Below are positions 34,942 to 47,600 of a DNA stretch of 64,000 nucleotides, in pieces. How positions within the stretch are numbered: position 1 is the first letter of the stretch; each line of letters starts with the position of its first letter. Source of the DNA: Cunninghamia lanceolata (Eukaryota; Streptophyta; Pinopsida; Cupressales; Cupressaceae); contig BSBN01001225.1 in the NCBI GenBank assembly GCA_027924645.1, positions 14,464,001 to 14,528,000 of the forward strand, in the 5' to 3' direction. The translations under genes and the position numbers were made by a program. The notes under the pieces are model-generated. The model was given only the letters and a program-made list of their open reading frames with translations. It had not been told where the DNA came from and ran no database searches.

Positions 34942-36345
34942 CATCATCAGCAGACTATGTCATCTTACCAGAATTAAAACCTGGCATGTGAAGAATCTGC
35001 CATGGCTTTTGAGTCAAATTATGTTTTCCCCTTTGAAGATGAGAACGAGCCATCTAATGAACAAGAAGAAGTGCATGCTTACCAGCAGCAATATCAGGGT
35101 AAGCAGAATTATAATCTGAGAAGTAACTCCAACAGACCTACTGATCCATTAACCAATTCTTTGCCCCCAAATAATTTTAACACACCTCCTGATCCCAAGG
35201 CAAGTAACAATCCAGGATTTCCAAAGGTAAATGCATAGTATCTGTTACCACAAAACACAGTATCAAAAGTTGTTGGCTTGCCTCATGAATCTGACAAACT
35301 AGTCACATATCTGGCAGATGAGATGAAGAAGGTAAAGATCAACTTGTCTCTATCAGAGTTGTTGAAAACTCTTGCAATTAAGAATGCATTTATGAAATCA
35401 CTAGATGATCCTGCTCCTAGGGAGGATAGTCATTCCCCAAGTCAACCTAGTAATAGCGATCATGCTGATAAAGATAACACTGTCAAACATAAAGCGCCAA
35501 CTACAGTCCAAGCTGCAGACACCTCCCACATGACCTTGTACAGGGACAAAAGCAAGTCACCATCTTTCCTCCTTACCATAAGGATGTTTGGTGAGAATTT
35601 ACACAATTGTTTGGTAGATTCAGGTGCATCTACAAATGTCATGCCCAAGTCTATATGTAATGCTTTAGGACTGCATCCTGCTAAATTCCTAAAGAAGGTG
35701 ACACAACTAGATAAAATAGAAGTAAGTGTGGTAGGAGAGTTAACTCATATCCACATGCAACTAGCATCTGATCCCAGGATCCAATATTACATCAACATTC
35801 AGGTAGTAGATATACCTGATACATACGGGATGTTGCTCAGCAGAGACTGGTCTAAAACTCTCAGTGGATATATGTCTACTGACTTCAGTCACATGTGGTT
35901 ACCTTGGAAAGGGATACCTAACCAGATAAGAATAGATCCTGAGCCTAGAATGAAGCACATGATCACCGAGTACAACAAAACAAATGAGATCATGTACGTG
36001 AATGTTGAACCCAGAGTTTATGACATTAGACCACAGACTATCAGGATAGAAGAGATCCCGATGCTTGACTTTCATGATGAGGATCATCAGGAGGACATAC
36101 CGACTATAAAACCTGATAGTAATTTTGAGAATGAGAATGAAATAGATCGCTTCAGAAACTTTGAGATGAACCTGTCCAAACAGGTAGAACGCTGTCGATT
36201 ATTAGATATACCTGTTCATGACATTTTGATTGATGGTTGGTGCAAATTACATGATGAAGCACATTCTGAGAAAACTTGTGAAGCATGCGTTGACATGATG
36301 GAGCTTGAACAAACATATGGAGAAGTGGCATCATCATCATCTTAG
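34942..36345 (+). pseudogene. Element D aspartic protease region
   Basis: After an N/Q/P-rich linker, the frame 35278-36345 (355 codons) holds LVTYLADEMKKVKINLSLSE, then the active-site loop CLVDSGASTNVMP (about 35608-35646). The downstream part, DTYGMLLSRDWSKTLSGYMS (about 35818-35877), is the usual C-terminal block of gypsy retropepsins. The frame ends with a zinc-binding-like motif, GWCKLHDEAHSEKTCEAC (about 36236-36289). The protease would cut the gag-pol polyprotein. Confidence 0.85.
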
Positions 36346-36872
36346 GTAAGTTTTGCATCTAGTGATGATGATGATACTGATTCTTGTTCGTCTGTTGTAG
36401 GAACAGAAGAAGATGTGAGTCAGAATGAGGATTTTGTCCATAAGACAGAAGAAATTCTGGTCTGCAATGAGAAGAAGGATAACAGAAATAATAAGATCAC
36501 CCCAGGAAGTGATTGTTTGATGGAGTCAAATTACGAATTATCTGATGGTGACAGAGGCAGTAATTTGACTAGGTTTGAGAAGTTTTTATTAGAGGAAATT
36601 AAAAAGATGATAGAACATGAGAAACCTCCGCAAGATGTACTGACTGAAGGATGGTGTAGATTACATGAGGCACCTCACTCAGAGACTACCTGTTCATTAT
36701 GCTTACATATTTTAAAGAGGCATATAGTGCCTACTTCAGAAGATCATCCTTCTGGTGATGGAAAGAAAGCAGATAGATCAGCTTTCCAAAAGAGAGAAAG
36801 GATGAAAACTGAGAAGGTTGAAATTCCCAAGTTAAAATGGATATCAGGTGGTGCAGCTGCCAAAGCTGCATA
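36346..36872 (+). pseudogene. Element D linker with second CHHCC motif
   Basis: An acidic linker (ESNYELSDGDRGSNLTRFEK) leads to GWCRLHEAPHSETTCSLC (about 36649-36702). This has the same C-x2-H-x4-H-x4-C-x2-C spacing as the motif at the end of the protease frame. A lysine-rich stretch follows and connects to the RNase H. The two motifs lie about 410 bp apart and look like an internal duplication. Confidence 0.6.
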
Positions 36873-37332
36873 GAAGAAAGAAAGCTCAGCTAAGCCTCCT
36901 ACTAAAGATAAGGCCTGGATCATTAGATTTGATGGATCCAAGTCCAAACAAGGAGCTGGAGTAGGGATTGATCTCATTGATCCATCAGGCAAGTCCTACT
37001 TAGCTGCTTACAGATTACAGTTCCCTTGCACTAACAATGTGACAGAGTATGAAGCTCTGATATATGGGATATTGTTCGCTCTCAAGAAGAAGGTAAAAAT
37101 TCTGCATGTCTTTGGAGACTCAGAGTTAGTTGTCAGATAGGTAAGAGAAATTTACTCTTGCAACTATAAGAAATTGTCAAATTATAGACACAGAGTGTGG
37201 GATTTGATTGAAGACTTTGATGCATTTAATATCACCCACGTACCTAGAGAACAGAACCATAGGGCAGATGCCTTAGCACAGGCTGCCAGTACATTAGAGC
37301 CCTTGTCCATATCAGGCCTAAATAGATTTTGA
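36873..37332 (+). pseudogene. Element D additional RNase H, placed before RT
   Basis: WIIRFDGSKSKQGAGVGI (about 36917-36970) begins an RNase H fold. TNNVTEYEALIYGILFALKK (about 37033-37090) gives the E, HVFGDSELVV (about 37108-37137) gives a catalytic D, and REQNHRADALAQAA (about 37249-37290) gives the last D. This is the RNase H1-like domain often added in plant Tat-lineage gypsy elements. A TAG at 37138-37140 (CAG-type) and a TGA at 37330-37332 break it. It precedes RT here. The RT's own RNase H follows RT as usual. Confidence 0.82.
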
Positions 37333-39057
37333 GTAGAGCTGGTATCAGTGCCATCAGTACCTGATAATGTTACTAATCTCCAAGTTTTCGATGATGATCA
37401 GCATATCCTAGATTTCATATCTAACAGAGATATATTTGATGATCAGATCATAGAACAATATGGAACAGCATGTTTGGGAAGAGGAAGAAATATTAGAGTT
37501 GCCTAGTAATAAGATTCCAAAAGGGATGATAGAGTTAGAGAGAGCATTTGACCTAGACAACATGCTGAAGCAGAAGGATCTTCCAAAAGCTGATGGAGGG
37601 CAATATTCACAAGTGAATATTGGACAAAATGATGACAAGAGAAATATCTTGATTGGTAAGGTTTGCACACCAGAAGAGTTAGAAGGAATAACTCAGGCCC
37701 TCAAAGATTACATCCATGTCATTGCATGGACTTATGATGAGTTGAAAACATATGACACATCAGTCATAACTCACACTATACCCCTCAAGCCAGATGCTAA
37801 ACCTTTCAGATAGAAGCAAAGGCCAGTCAATGCCTTGTTGGAACCTATAATTTTTGCGGAGGTTAAGAAGTTGTTGAACGCCAGGATCATATTTCCTATG
37901 AGGCATTCCACTTGGGTAGCTAATCTAGTGCCAGTAAGGAAAAAGAATGGAGACATCAGACTGTGTGTGGACTTCGGGAACCTAAACAAAGAGCATCAGA
38001 GAAGGACAATTATCCTTTACCCTCCTTGGATGAAGTTCTGCAAATTGTTAATGGAGCTAAAATGATGTCATTCCTGGATGGTTTCTCTGGATACAATTAG
38101 GTAATGGTTGACAAAATTGACAGACTGAAAACTGCCTTCACCACAAAGTGGGGGATTTTTGCTTATAGACGTATGCCATTTGGGCTGATAAATGATGGAG
38201 CAACATTCTAGCGAGCAATGGAAATAGCCGTTAGAGGCTTAATAGGAAAATGTATAGTCATATACATGGATGACTTAACAGTGTTCTCTAAAGATAGAGG
38301 AAACCATGTAGCAGATCTCATAAATGTATTTAAAAAATGTGAAGAATATGGGATATCTCTGAACCCCAAGAAATGCATATTTGGGGTAACAACAGGAAAG
38401 TTGCTAGGCCACCTGATAACTAAAAATAGGATTATCATTGATCCTGACAGGGTGGAGTCTATTATGAAATTACAGCTTCCAGGAAGCAAGAAAGAACTTA
38501 AATCTTACTTTGGTAAGATAAATTTTGTTAGAAAGTTCATCACTGGCATTGTTGAAATAGTTAGACCTTTAAATGCTACGCTGAAGAAAGATGTCAAGAT
38601 TGAGTGGACACCAGAAGCAAAAGCAACTTTTGAAGACATAAAGAAAGCTATTTCTGATGCTCATGTCCTCATCAGTCCAGACTACACCAAGGACTTCAAT
38701 ATCTATTCATTTGCTTTAGAACATACCTCTACAGCAGTGCTAACTCAGAGAAATGAAGAAAAAGAAGAAAAACTAGTTGCCTTCATGAGCTGTCCTTTCA
38801 AAGATGCTAAATTGAGATATGTAGATGTTGAAAGGTAGGCACTTGCTTTGGTCAGAGCAGTAAAGAAATTCAGGCATTACATCTTGAGAAGCAAGGTGAT
38901 TGCTGTGGTGCCAGATGCAGCAGTGAAGATGATGTTAATGCAAAGTGAGCCTGGTGAAAAAAGGGCTAAGTGGATCATTGTATTACAAGAATATGACATG
39001 GAAATCACACCCATGAAATTGGTAAGAGGACAGGCTTTAAGCCAAATGATATCATAA
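37333..39057 (+). pseudogene. Element D reverse transcriptase and RNase H
   Basis: ELPSNKIPKGMIELERAFD leads to the RT. Visible blocks are RHSTWVANLVPVRKKNGDIR, LCVDFGNLNK and SFLDGFSGYNQ (after a frameshift near 37990), then KWGIFAYRRMPFGL, VIYMDDLTVFSK (YMDD catalytic box, about 38257-38292) and LLGHLITKNRI. The tethered RNase H follows: DFNIYSFALEHTSTAVLTQR and ALVRAVKKFRHYIL (about 38695-38890). Stops at 37811, 38096, 38209 and 38836 are TAG at former CAG-like positions. It would copy RNA into cDNA. Confidence 0.9.
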
Positions 39058-40340
39058 ATTGATCCAAAAATCACAAGTCAACAGTATGTTATCAATATTA
39101 AGGACAGTGGAGAATGGTACTCTGAAATCAGGCATATCCTGATCACTGGAAGATGTCCTCCTAGACTACAGGCTTCACAAAGAAGAGCCCTGAAAATAAA
39201 GTCCTAGAAGTACATGATGAAAGTAGGAGTACTTTTCAGGAAAAATTATGAAGGCATATACCTAAGATGCTTAGAGAGGCCTGAAGCAGATAAAGTTTTA
39301 TCAGAGCTACATGACAAGTTTGGAACAACACATGGCTCATCCTTGGCTACAACACATGCTATCCTCAGAGCAGGATATTATTGGCCTACAATTTTTAAGG
39401 ATACTACCGAGCACATTAAATGTTGTCATGTATGTCAGGTTGCTGCCAACAGAGAGGGATATGTTGCACAACCTTTGCAACCAGTGATGGAAGAGCACCC
39501 ATTTGCACAATGGGGCATGGATTTCATAGGACCAATTAATCCTCCATCATCATCATGCCAAAGGTACGTTTTAACCATTACTGATTACTGTACTAGGTGG
39601 ACTGAAACCACTAGCAACAAAACTTACAGCGTAGAAGATGTCATCAGATTTCTTGAAAGTAATATAGTCCCAGGTATGGGGTTCCCTATGCTCTGGTAAG
39701 TGATAATGGCTCTTCTTTTACTTCAACCAAATTCTCAAGTTGGGCATTTGATTATGGGATCATACTGAAGTTCTCATCTAATTACTATCCCCAAGGGAAT
39801 GGATTGGTAGAATCCATTAACAAAAATTTGCTGAATATCATAAAAAAGTTAGTAGACAAGAACCCTAGGGAGTGGAATACACTTTTAAAATATGCCTTAT
39901 GGGTAGACAGAACCAGAAACAAGGCTGCATTAGGAAACTCACCTTATCATTTAGTCTATGGGGTGGATCCCATCCTCCCTGTTAACCTAAAGATTCCTAC
40001 CCTGCAGTTTGCCCAAGAGTACCTAGGCATAGATAATAACCAAGAAGTCAGGTTGCTTCAGTTGATGCACTTGGAAGAGAAAAGAAGTCAAGCAATTGAT
40101 CAGTTTGCCAAACATCAGGCTATTGTCAAACGCTGGTTTGACAAAAGAGCTAAAGTCAAAGCCTTTAGGATATTAGATTTAGTCTTGATGTGGGATAAAG
40201 CCCATGAGAAGAAAGGAGACCATGGTAAGTTTGATAAATTATGGATAGGTCCCTTCCAAATTTTTAAGATATTAGGAGACAGCACTTTCAGGCTTAAGAA
40301 CTTGACATGTGAGGATGTTCCATTGCCAGTTAATGGATAG
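39058..40340 (+). pseudogene. Element D integrase
   Basis: Zinc-binding H-H-C-C region: THAILRAGYYWPTIFKDTTEH then CCHVCQ (about 39355-39440). Catalytic D in QWGMDFIGPI (about 39508-39537). After a frameshift near 39690, the second D is in LVSDNGSSF and E in GNGLVESINK (about 39796-39825). The C-terminal part reads LVYGVDPILPVNL and later LWIGPFQIFKILGDSTFRL, an SH3-like region of gypsy integrases. The end is at the TAG 40338-40340. Confidence 0.9.
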
Positions 40341-41113
40341 TTTCTCAAACATTATTTCCAAGCCTAAGTAGCTTCATGTCAGTCATGTGTATCATAATGT
40401 ATATTTGTATAGTTGTTTGTACAGTGTTTTGTTTTGTCTTGCTTTGCTTGCTTGTTGGGTTTTGGTTTTGGTTAGTCAGGATGATGCAGCTCATCACCCC
40501 AGAAAATAACAAAATTGTTAAGATTCAAGTGATGAGAACACATTTATATATAGGTTATGACTCATTTTGAGAGGGTCATCATGATCAGGTCTGTGATATC
40601 CTGTCATCAGGGTTTCTTTTCTTAACCAAAGTGATTTCTTCACAATGACTCACCTAACAGCCTTGGGTTTGTTGAAAATACAAGTATAGGTGTTAAGTGA
40701 AAAATCTAAAGGGACTCCCTTGCTACCAATGCAATCTCCAACCTAAAACAGCAAGTGACCATACCTTGCATTCTGAGCTTACATGATGACATCAGATATA
40801 TGAAGTATAAATGTTAAAAAATCCAAAAGTATAATAAAATTAAGCCATCTAAGTAACTCTACCAGGGCTATAGACACCTGCTGGCAGTCGGGCTCTACTT
40901 AGGCAGATTGTATAGATAACCTTGCCAGGGCTATGGACACGTACTGGCAGCAAGGCTCTATCCAGTTGGCTATGAGGGATGATCTCCAACTATGTAGCTT
41001 AACATCAGTTACTCATGTTTTCAACTTGCTTTCAAGATGAGGATAATTAATTATTTGCACACTACTGATCCTTTGTTAGCATTTTTACCATGAGGACATT
41101 TTATCATTCAGAA
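40341..41113 (+). other. Element D non-coding 3' region
   Basis: Between integrase and the point where similarity to the left LTR becomes clear. It contains a duplicated word, GCTATRGACACSTRCTGGCAG (about 40868 and 40930). GGTCATCATGATCAGG (about 40574) is weakly matched by the head of the left LTR at about 26070. No convincing polypurine tract directly precedes 41114, so the exact LTR start is uncertain. Confidence 0.5.
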
Positions 41114-42125
41114 CGATTACATGAAAATAACCTCATGGTTGGATAGAGCACAAAATTTCATGCAGGTTTGCCTTTTGGATCACCCTGATATTCCTTAGAG
41201 AATGAGAGTTATGGTGAGTCAAAGTTCTGGTCAAACCTGATATTTTGAGGGGAGGATCACATTTCTTAACATCAGTCATATTATAAAAGATCACCCGATC
41301 TAATATTATCACCCAATAAAATCATTTGCTTCGAACATCTGAATGTCAACTTTATGTGATAGCGATATCTACCCGACAAGCAACATCATGTATTTTGCGA
41401 CGATCATATTCCTGAATATCACCTGACATTTAAATATCACCTCGATATTTGAATATCGGCCTGTCGCAAAATATCACCCCGAACCAATATCCTGACAACG
41501 TCATCCAAAGCCAGTAAATGAAGAAATAAACATGACGATGATGTCACCATCTTTTTTACTTCGCGGAGGTATATTTCCAAACATGACCCTTCATACATAA
41601 CATGACGATGACGTCATAAAGCCACAACGCTAAACCAGGTCATTATCTTGATGATGTCATCCTGATATTTCGACGGGTAGTCATTTTAGTTCATGAGATC
41701 ATATTGCAACATCACCCCAATATCTAAATATCACCCGATATTTGAATATCATCCTATCCTACAAAGATCACCCTGCGCCTTGCCGCCATAACATTAAATA
41801 CACGCAGATGTGGTAGGTGGTTCCCGCCGATTATGAACCTGATACATACACCTGGCAAGATCCAGAAGTTTCGTACAAGAAAATTAGCTGTTTCAATTAA
41901 TTTGAACTAATTTGCCTTAAAGAGGGGATTAAAAGTGAATTTACAGAATTATTTCACACTTACCTTCCGATAAAACAAGTTTCTACAGAGCTCTGTGTTT
42001 TCAAACCCTCATAAGACTACCTACAGACGTGTATAACTTGCACTAGAATGGAATACGTGAGCATTGTGGGTGTTTGAATTCCTTCTACACAATTATCAGC
42101 ATAATTAAGAGGATAAGCACATCAG

Positions 42126-42321
42126 GTAAGTAATTGAAACCCTCTTGTCGTCGTGTTCTACATATCCAGGTATCATGGTTTTTCTGGTTTGAAGTTCTAG
42201 ATTTTGCATATCAGGATAAGTGAATATTGGAAGAATATAATATGCATGATGAATAATGAAGATATAATGTGTATGCATGCTTGAAAGATATCAATTGTAA
42301 GACCAGTTTTGTCAATTGCAG
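42126..42321 (+). other. Candidate leader intron of the LTR ORF (right LTR)
   Basis: CAG|GTAAGT donor and TTGCAG|G acceptor, 196 nt, identical layout to the left LTR. ATG at 42328. Confidence 0.6.
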
Positions 42322-42327
42322 GCATCC

Positions 42328-45300
42328 ATGGCAGATAAGCGGTTGGCTAAGTCAAAGGCAGAATTTCTAAAGCCCATGTTTACTCAACCCGAAGGTGTCT
42401 GGTTTAAATATGGTGCCAACACAGATACGCACCAAGGAAATACAAATCTGGCTGCATGGTCAGCTAAAATGAGTGATGAAAAGAGTAACAACACCTTGCT
42501 GGATAAAATCTTTGTATCCAGAATGTGGAATACAGCTGGTTTCCCTTATTCCATGGAAACTCCTAAGCTGGTCATTGAATGTGCAAGAAACTATAACCCA
42601 CAGACAAGGAAGGTAGAGAAGCATGGAAGAGTATATGCTGATCTGTCTATCAAAGGTCTTGCTGCTACATTCATCTTACCATTAGGCAAGAAGGTTGCCA
42701 ATATAGATTTGAAGAAATTGAAAACAGAATATGAAAATAACAAGAAGTCTACTAGGAAGAAAATGTACCAATGGAGGGCGAAGAATAGTCCATATCCTAC
42801 AGCAGCCAAGCTTCCAGTACACTTATATAAATATGACTTTGATGATGAATACCAGTACATGATAGCACTGCTCAGCAGAGTGACAGGCCAGCCCGATGCT
42901 AGAAGTTTTAAAGACCGGATGTATGCAGTCATCTTGATGTGCCTTTACATAGATAGCAAGCCAATGTGGGCTAAGATGATAAGTGATGCTCTAGATGAGC
43001 AGCTGATGAATCTAAGAGGTCTGGATTCTTCCTTCTACATGACCTCATACATAGTTTATTCATGTGCCTACAAGGGTGCATTTGATGCATTGACTATAGT
43101 TGGAAGAATTGGTGGCATAGTAAATGATGCACATATATGGGATCATCATCCCCAGCTACAGAGAGCAAATTACCTCCAAGATTACAAACTAGTGAATGAT
43201 GCATTCTCTATGCGTTTGGTAAGAACAATGGAGGAAGACCAAACTAAAAGACTAAGCATGGAGGCTTAGGAAGTCATATACAGGCATGGAGCCTGGTTTA
43301 TTCAATTTGCAACTTTCTCTTACATCAGAGTTGAAGGTTTTGAGGAGGAGCCTCTCATGCTCCCAAGATACCCTACAGATGCAGTTGTCTTAATGGAATT
43401 TTTAAGACAAATCTCCACAATATTGAATGCTTACAAAGCTAACAATAAGCTTCCCCTAGTATTATTTCCAGTCACAATGGGCTGGTATATGTGCCCAGAC
43501 TCTAAGAATATTAAGAAGGCCATAGCTGGTCTAAATATGATGAATTTCCAGCCATTTCGATTAAAAAGATCATATGATCCATATGGGAGGATACAGAAGA
43601 TCATGGGGAAGCCAATCCATTAAAGACACCTTGAGGACTTCTAGGCAGATTGTGAAGATGAAGCTGAGGCCAGAGGAAGAAGATAGCAAAGGCTTACACT
43701 TAGCCATATCAAGACCTTTGATTGCATTTCTATCCCGGTACAATTGAAGAAAGATGATGGAGCGGTAATGGATGATGAATATGAAGAGAAAAAGGTATAT
43801 AATGATACCATCTCCTTAGATCCATTTACAAGCAGGACATTGCAGCTGACCCAAGCATGGATCAATAACCAGATAACTACACTGAAAAAAGGAGGTGTGG
43901 CCATCACAGTGGACAATAAGAAGAAAAGACAAGAAGTTCATGAAGATGAATATGATGATTTATGGAATGAGTAAAGGAAGTCTAAGGGAGAGAGAGCACC
44001 ACCTCCTGAAGAAAGCAAGAGAAACCCAAGTGGTAAGAAAGTAGATGCCGAACCAAAAGGGGTGATAATTGAGAGAGTCATAATAACAGCTGAAGATGCA
44101 TCAGCATCAGAACTAGCATCTGCATTATCAGCACCACCTCCTAAGGATAAGCAAAAGGCTAAAAAGATTCAGAGGCCAGCTTTTGAGACTGTGGAAACAT
44201 ATGAAGAAGGTTAGGCATCACAAGCACAAATTGAAGAGGATGTTCCTGTTGATGAAGAGCCTGCAGAAGAAAATGTTGAACCCCTCACCAGAAAAAGAAA
44301 AGCACTTCAGGTGATAGCAACTACACGTAAGAAACCCAGAACATCCATGAGAGGTGAGATAAGACATGACCCTATAATGTTGAGGAGAGCAGGTAGTAGA
44401 GTGTTTAGAAAGGAATTACAGCATGATGTATCACTCCCTACCATTGTTCAGTTTAAGACTGAACAAACTGAAGAACAAATGAAAGAAACCACTCACACAA
44501 GTCAAGGAGGTCATTTCTCATTAGATGAGACTGTCGACCTATCAGATGATGAAGTGGTGGATAATGTTGCTTCGCAACGAATGGAGACTCTTGTTGCTAA
44601 CACTCGCATAACACCACAAGGTACACCATCAGTCCAGGCGGTAGTGTTAGAAGAACTGAAGAGAGTAGAGCAAGAAAAAGAAAAGAGCCCAGAGAAGGTA
44701 GGTCAAGAGATGGGGCTTGATACATTGATTGATCAGGTAACTAGTCCTGCAGTGATTGATATTATGTATATAGAAAGGATGCAAGTCTTGAAAATCAAGC
44801 AGGTGTTTTTAATAAAGAAGAGAATGTTGAAGAAGTGAAGATGGCAGAAATAGAAAGCCACACCTTGGATATGGATGAGCAAAAACAAAAGGAAGTACTT
44901 GTTGAACCCAAGGTAGTTGAAGTCCAAGACAAGGGAGAGGAAGGAAAAGGATACATCAGTTGATCCTGCCCTAAAAGTTCAAGAAGTAATTACTACAGCT
45001 GTGGAATAGATTGTAGCTTCAGACCAGGTTAGTATACCTAAGGTAGATACAGTAACATCCACAGATACTAATATGCCTCATGATGAGGAAATCACCAAGG
45101 TGGATGAGATACCCATGGAGGAAGTAAAAGATTAGGATCAGGATAAACATGCAGATGATCAGCATGATCACCCTCCAGAAAAGGAAATTCCTCAACAGGA
45201 GGATATACCCAAAGATCACCTTCAAGAGGAACATCATGAGGAAGAGATGAGAAGATCACCCTCCCCATCGAACATGATGGTGGATACCAAAGATCAGGGT

Positions 45301-46587
45301 GATCATCATGATGATGATGGAGACCAACAGTCGAAAGATCAAATTCCTCGGTGGCTAGAGAAGGAAATTGGCGCAGAATCAGGTATAGAGGCACAGGAAT
45401 TTGATATATCTACATTGTTTTCTGAAACCTTAATAAAGCCTAAGAGGAAGTCTAGAATAACTTCTGCAATAAGAAGAGATCCTGTCACGGGTAGAAGGAC
45501 CACCCAGGTGGCCATTCCTATAGCAGACAGAGAAAAGGGCAAGATCACTCTGGACGAATTCTAGATTAGTACAGTAGATTTGGGATTTGCCAATGAGGAT
45601 CAGGAAGGCCAAGAAGGCAAAGATATAATTTATTCATTGACCCAGAGGGTGAAAAGAGAGAAAGAGAAAAATAAATAGCACAAGGAGCACATTGCTCAGT
45701 TACACACTTACATAAAAGGGTTAATTAACCCTGAGGATACATCAAGTGATCATGCAGTCCCATTGACTGTTATTTCTCAAGATGAGGTAAATAAGTTGGA
45801 TCTCATGAAACATGAGTCATCCATAATGAGAAAGTGGATGTTATCCACATTTGATGAAGCAGAGGAAGTGGTAAAATCCTCTTTGAAGAGGTGGAATTCT
45901 TTAGGCACCTCCAAGAAAAAGGTAGATAAACTGCAGATGGAGATCGGGCGAAGGTCATTTCAATTGCAAAAAGTCCTGAGCACTTTGGGTGAAATAAAGA
46001 GGATTGATCCTCTGATTTTAATAAAGAATCAGGTACTGAATAATAATACAGCCCTATTGATTGATATATGGTATAAAGACATCAGATTTGAGTGTGATGT
46101 GCTTAAAAGATGAAACAGTAAACTAAGAGATATCAGCATGAAGCTACATGATATGATGTCTTTTGAGGCTGAAATTTTGGAAGCATTAGAAGGAAAGGTA
46201 GAAGGCAAGATAGAAAATCAAGATGAGGAGTTTGCCATTAAAGCTCTACATAGCAATTTTCAGCAGGTAGCTGATGATCCTTTAAACCACCTGACAGAAG
46301 AAACTATGGATAAGATCATGAGGATCAGGGTCAAGGTGGAGAATTATAACAAGACATCTAGCAACAGGAGAAGTAAGTTGGAGAATCTCCAAGGCAAATA
46401 TCAAATGCCCAGGCACGCCATCATCAAAGAAAGAACTCAGGATGGCAGGGAGATAGAGAAGATAGTACAATCATATGAAAATATCCAGACATCCATGCAG
46501 GTCCATGTACAAGGAGAAGCTCATCAGGATGATGAAGATTTTGAAAGTGACGATCCTGATGATGGAGATGAAGAACTTGAAGGATAA
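42328..46587 (+). pseudogene. LTR-borne ORF of element D, right copy (function unknown)
   Basis: The better-preserved copy. It is open from ATG 42328 to a TAG at 43267-43269, where the left copy has CAG, so at least the first 313 codons are intact. Frames then continue through LMLPRYPTDAVVLMEFL, a TAA at 43621, the charged region, and the coiled-coil-like part to DDGDEELEG at 46587. Other stops include 43642 and 45007 and TAG at 44212 and 45562. An extra two bases near 44765 shift the frame. The shared frameshift near 44950 also occurs in the left copy, so it predates insertion or marks a boundary such as an intron I could not define. Confidence 0.75.
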
Positions 46588-46791
46588 AGAGCCCAATGAA
46601 GATGCATCATAAAAGGAATATATGCATCAGGTACTTAAGAAATATGAGTTACCTAGATGGTTGCCAACTTGCAACCTGTGCCACATGGAAAAACTTGACT
46701 TGGTCAATGAAATGTGAACTGTAGATCTTAATAGATAAATCTAGATCATAGATCAATTGTAACCGCTCCCTCACTTGGTTCTATAAAAGGT

Positions 46792-46800
46792 GCATGGATG
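46792..46800 (+). promoter_or_regulatory. TATA box in D 3' LTR
   Basis: TATAAAAGG, matching 32059-32067 in position and context. Confidence 0.6.
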
Positions 46801-47600
46801 CCTCATTTTAAACATTCGGAAACTTAATTGAAATTTGTTTGCTGAAATATTCAGGGCTTATTTCAAAGTTGTTGTATACATATATGTTCTTGCATACCTA
46901 ATGAATGAGAAGACTCTTTCAATTACAATCCATCATAAATCTTGAGTAATCAGTGTATGAATTCTTGATACATGCTATGATGTGTTGCATCCCTTGGAGT
47001 TCATATCTACTTACATGTGTTGTCTTCATACCATTTCCTTTGAAGTTAGCATCGACTGTATCTAGCTGTGGAATGTCCTGTGAACATATGGTTTGATTTC
47101 TTCTCTTCATGATTGTATCTAATGTATATGTGGCTCAATTGCTGAAGGTTCAACATTAATTTGAAGTATTTCTTTCAATTTCAGAGCATTCCATCATCAT
47201 AATTGCAAATAATTGACAATCTTAAGCAAACAATACAAATATGCAGACATCCCGTAGATAACTGAACATATTCAGCATATTTGAGGTTAAAGCATGTAAA
47301 AATGATAAATATCATGCAAAGATTTAAAGATAAACACACTATTTGAAGCATATCTTGTGTAGAATAACTTTCTGTGCAGCATCATTACAGGAAACATTAT
47401 CTTACTGATGAGATCTACGTAAGGCCCCAAAATGGAAACAGCAACACACATCAACCTCTGAGTAACGTCAGAAGATTAAGACCTAAACAACGGAGACTTG
47501 GGATCATGAATTCTCTGAATTCATCATATCTTTCAAAATGAATAAAGGTTAATGTGTACTTTTATTCTATGTTTGTTTCTGAATAACATCATGATCAATA

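Larger units (their letters stand above)
25927..47600 (+). mobile_element. Element D: giant-LTR Ty3/gypsy retrotransposon with an ORF in each LTR
   Basis: 21.7 kb flanked by GTTGT. The long direct repeats (25927-32887; about 41114-47600) lie on either side of an 8.2-kb interior with gag, protease, an additional RNase H, RT, RNase H and integrase. Each repeat encodes the same large ORF, preceded by a candidate intron and followed by a TATA box and an AATAAA. The left repeat ends GATCAACA and is followed by TAAATTGGCACTAGAAGG, a possible primer region; the right repeat ends GATCAATA. All frames are broken by stops and a few frameshifts. RT and the extra RNase H suggest the Tat-like branch, as inference. 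Confidence 0.9.
41114..47600 (+). repeat. Element D 3' LTR (about 6.5 kb)
   Basis: Clear match to the left LTR from TGAAAATAACCTCATGG to GATCAATA at the GTTGT duplication. It lacks the MITE. The terminal CA is TA here. Same intron, ORF, TATA box (46792) and AATAAA (47541). Confidence 0.88.

Noticed and set aside
36415..36873. Separate small gene between protease and RT
   Set aside because: Same direction and position as the pol linker, with a zinc-like motif repeated from the protease frame; better read as part of the polyprotein.
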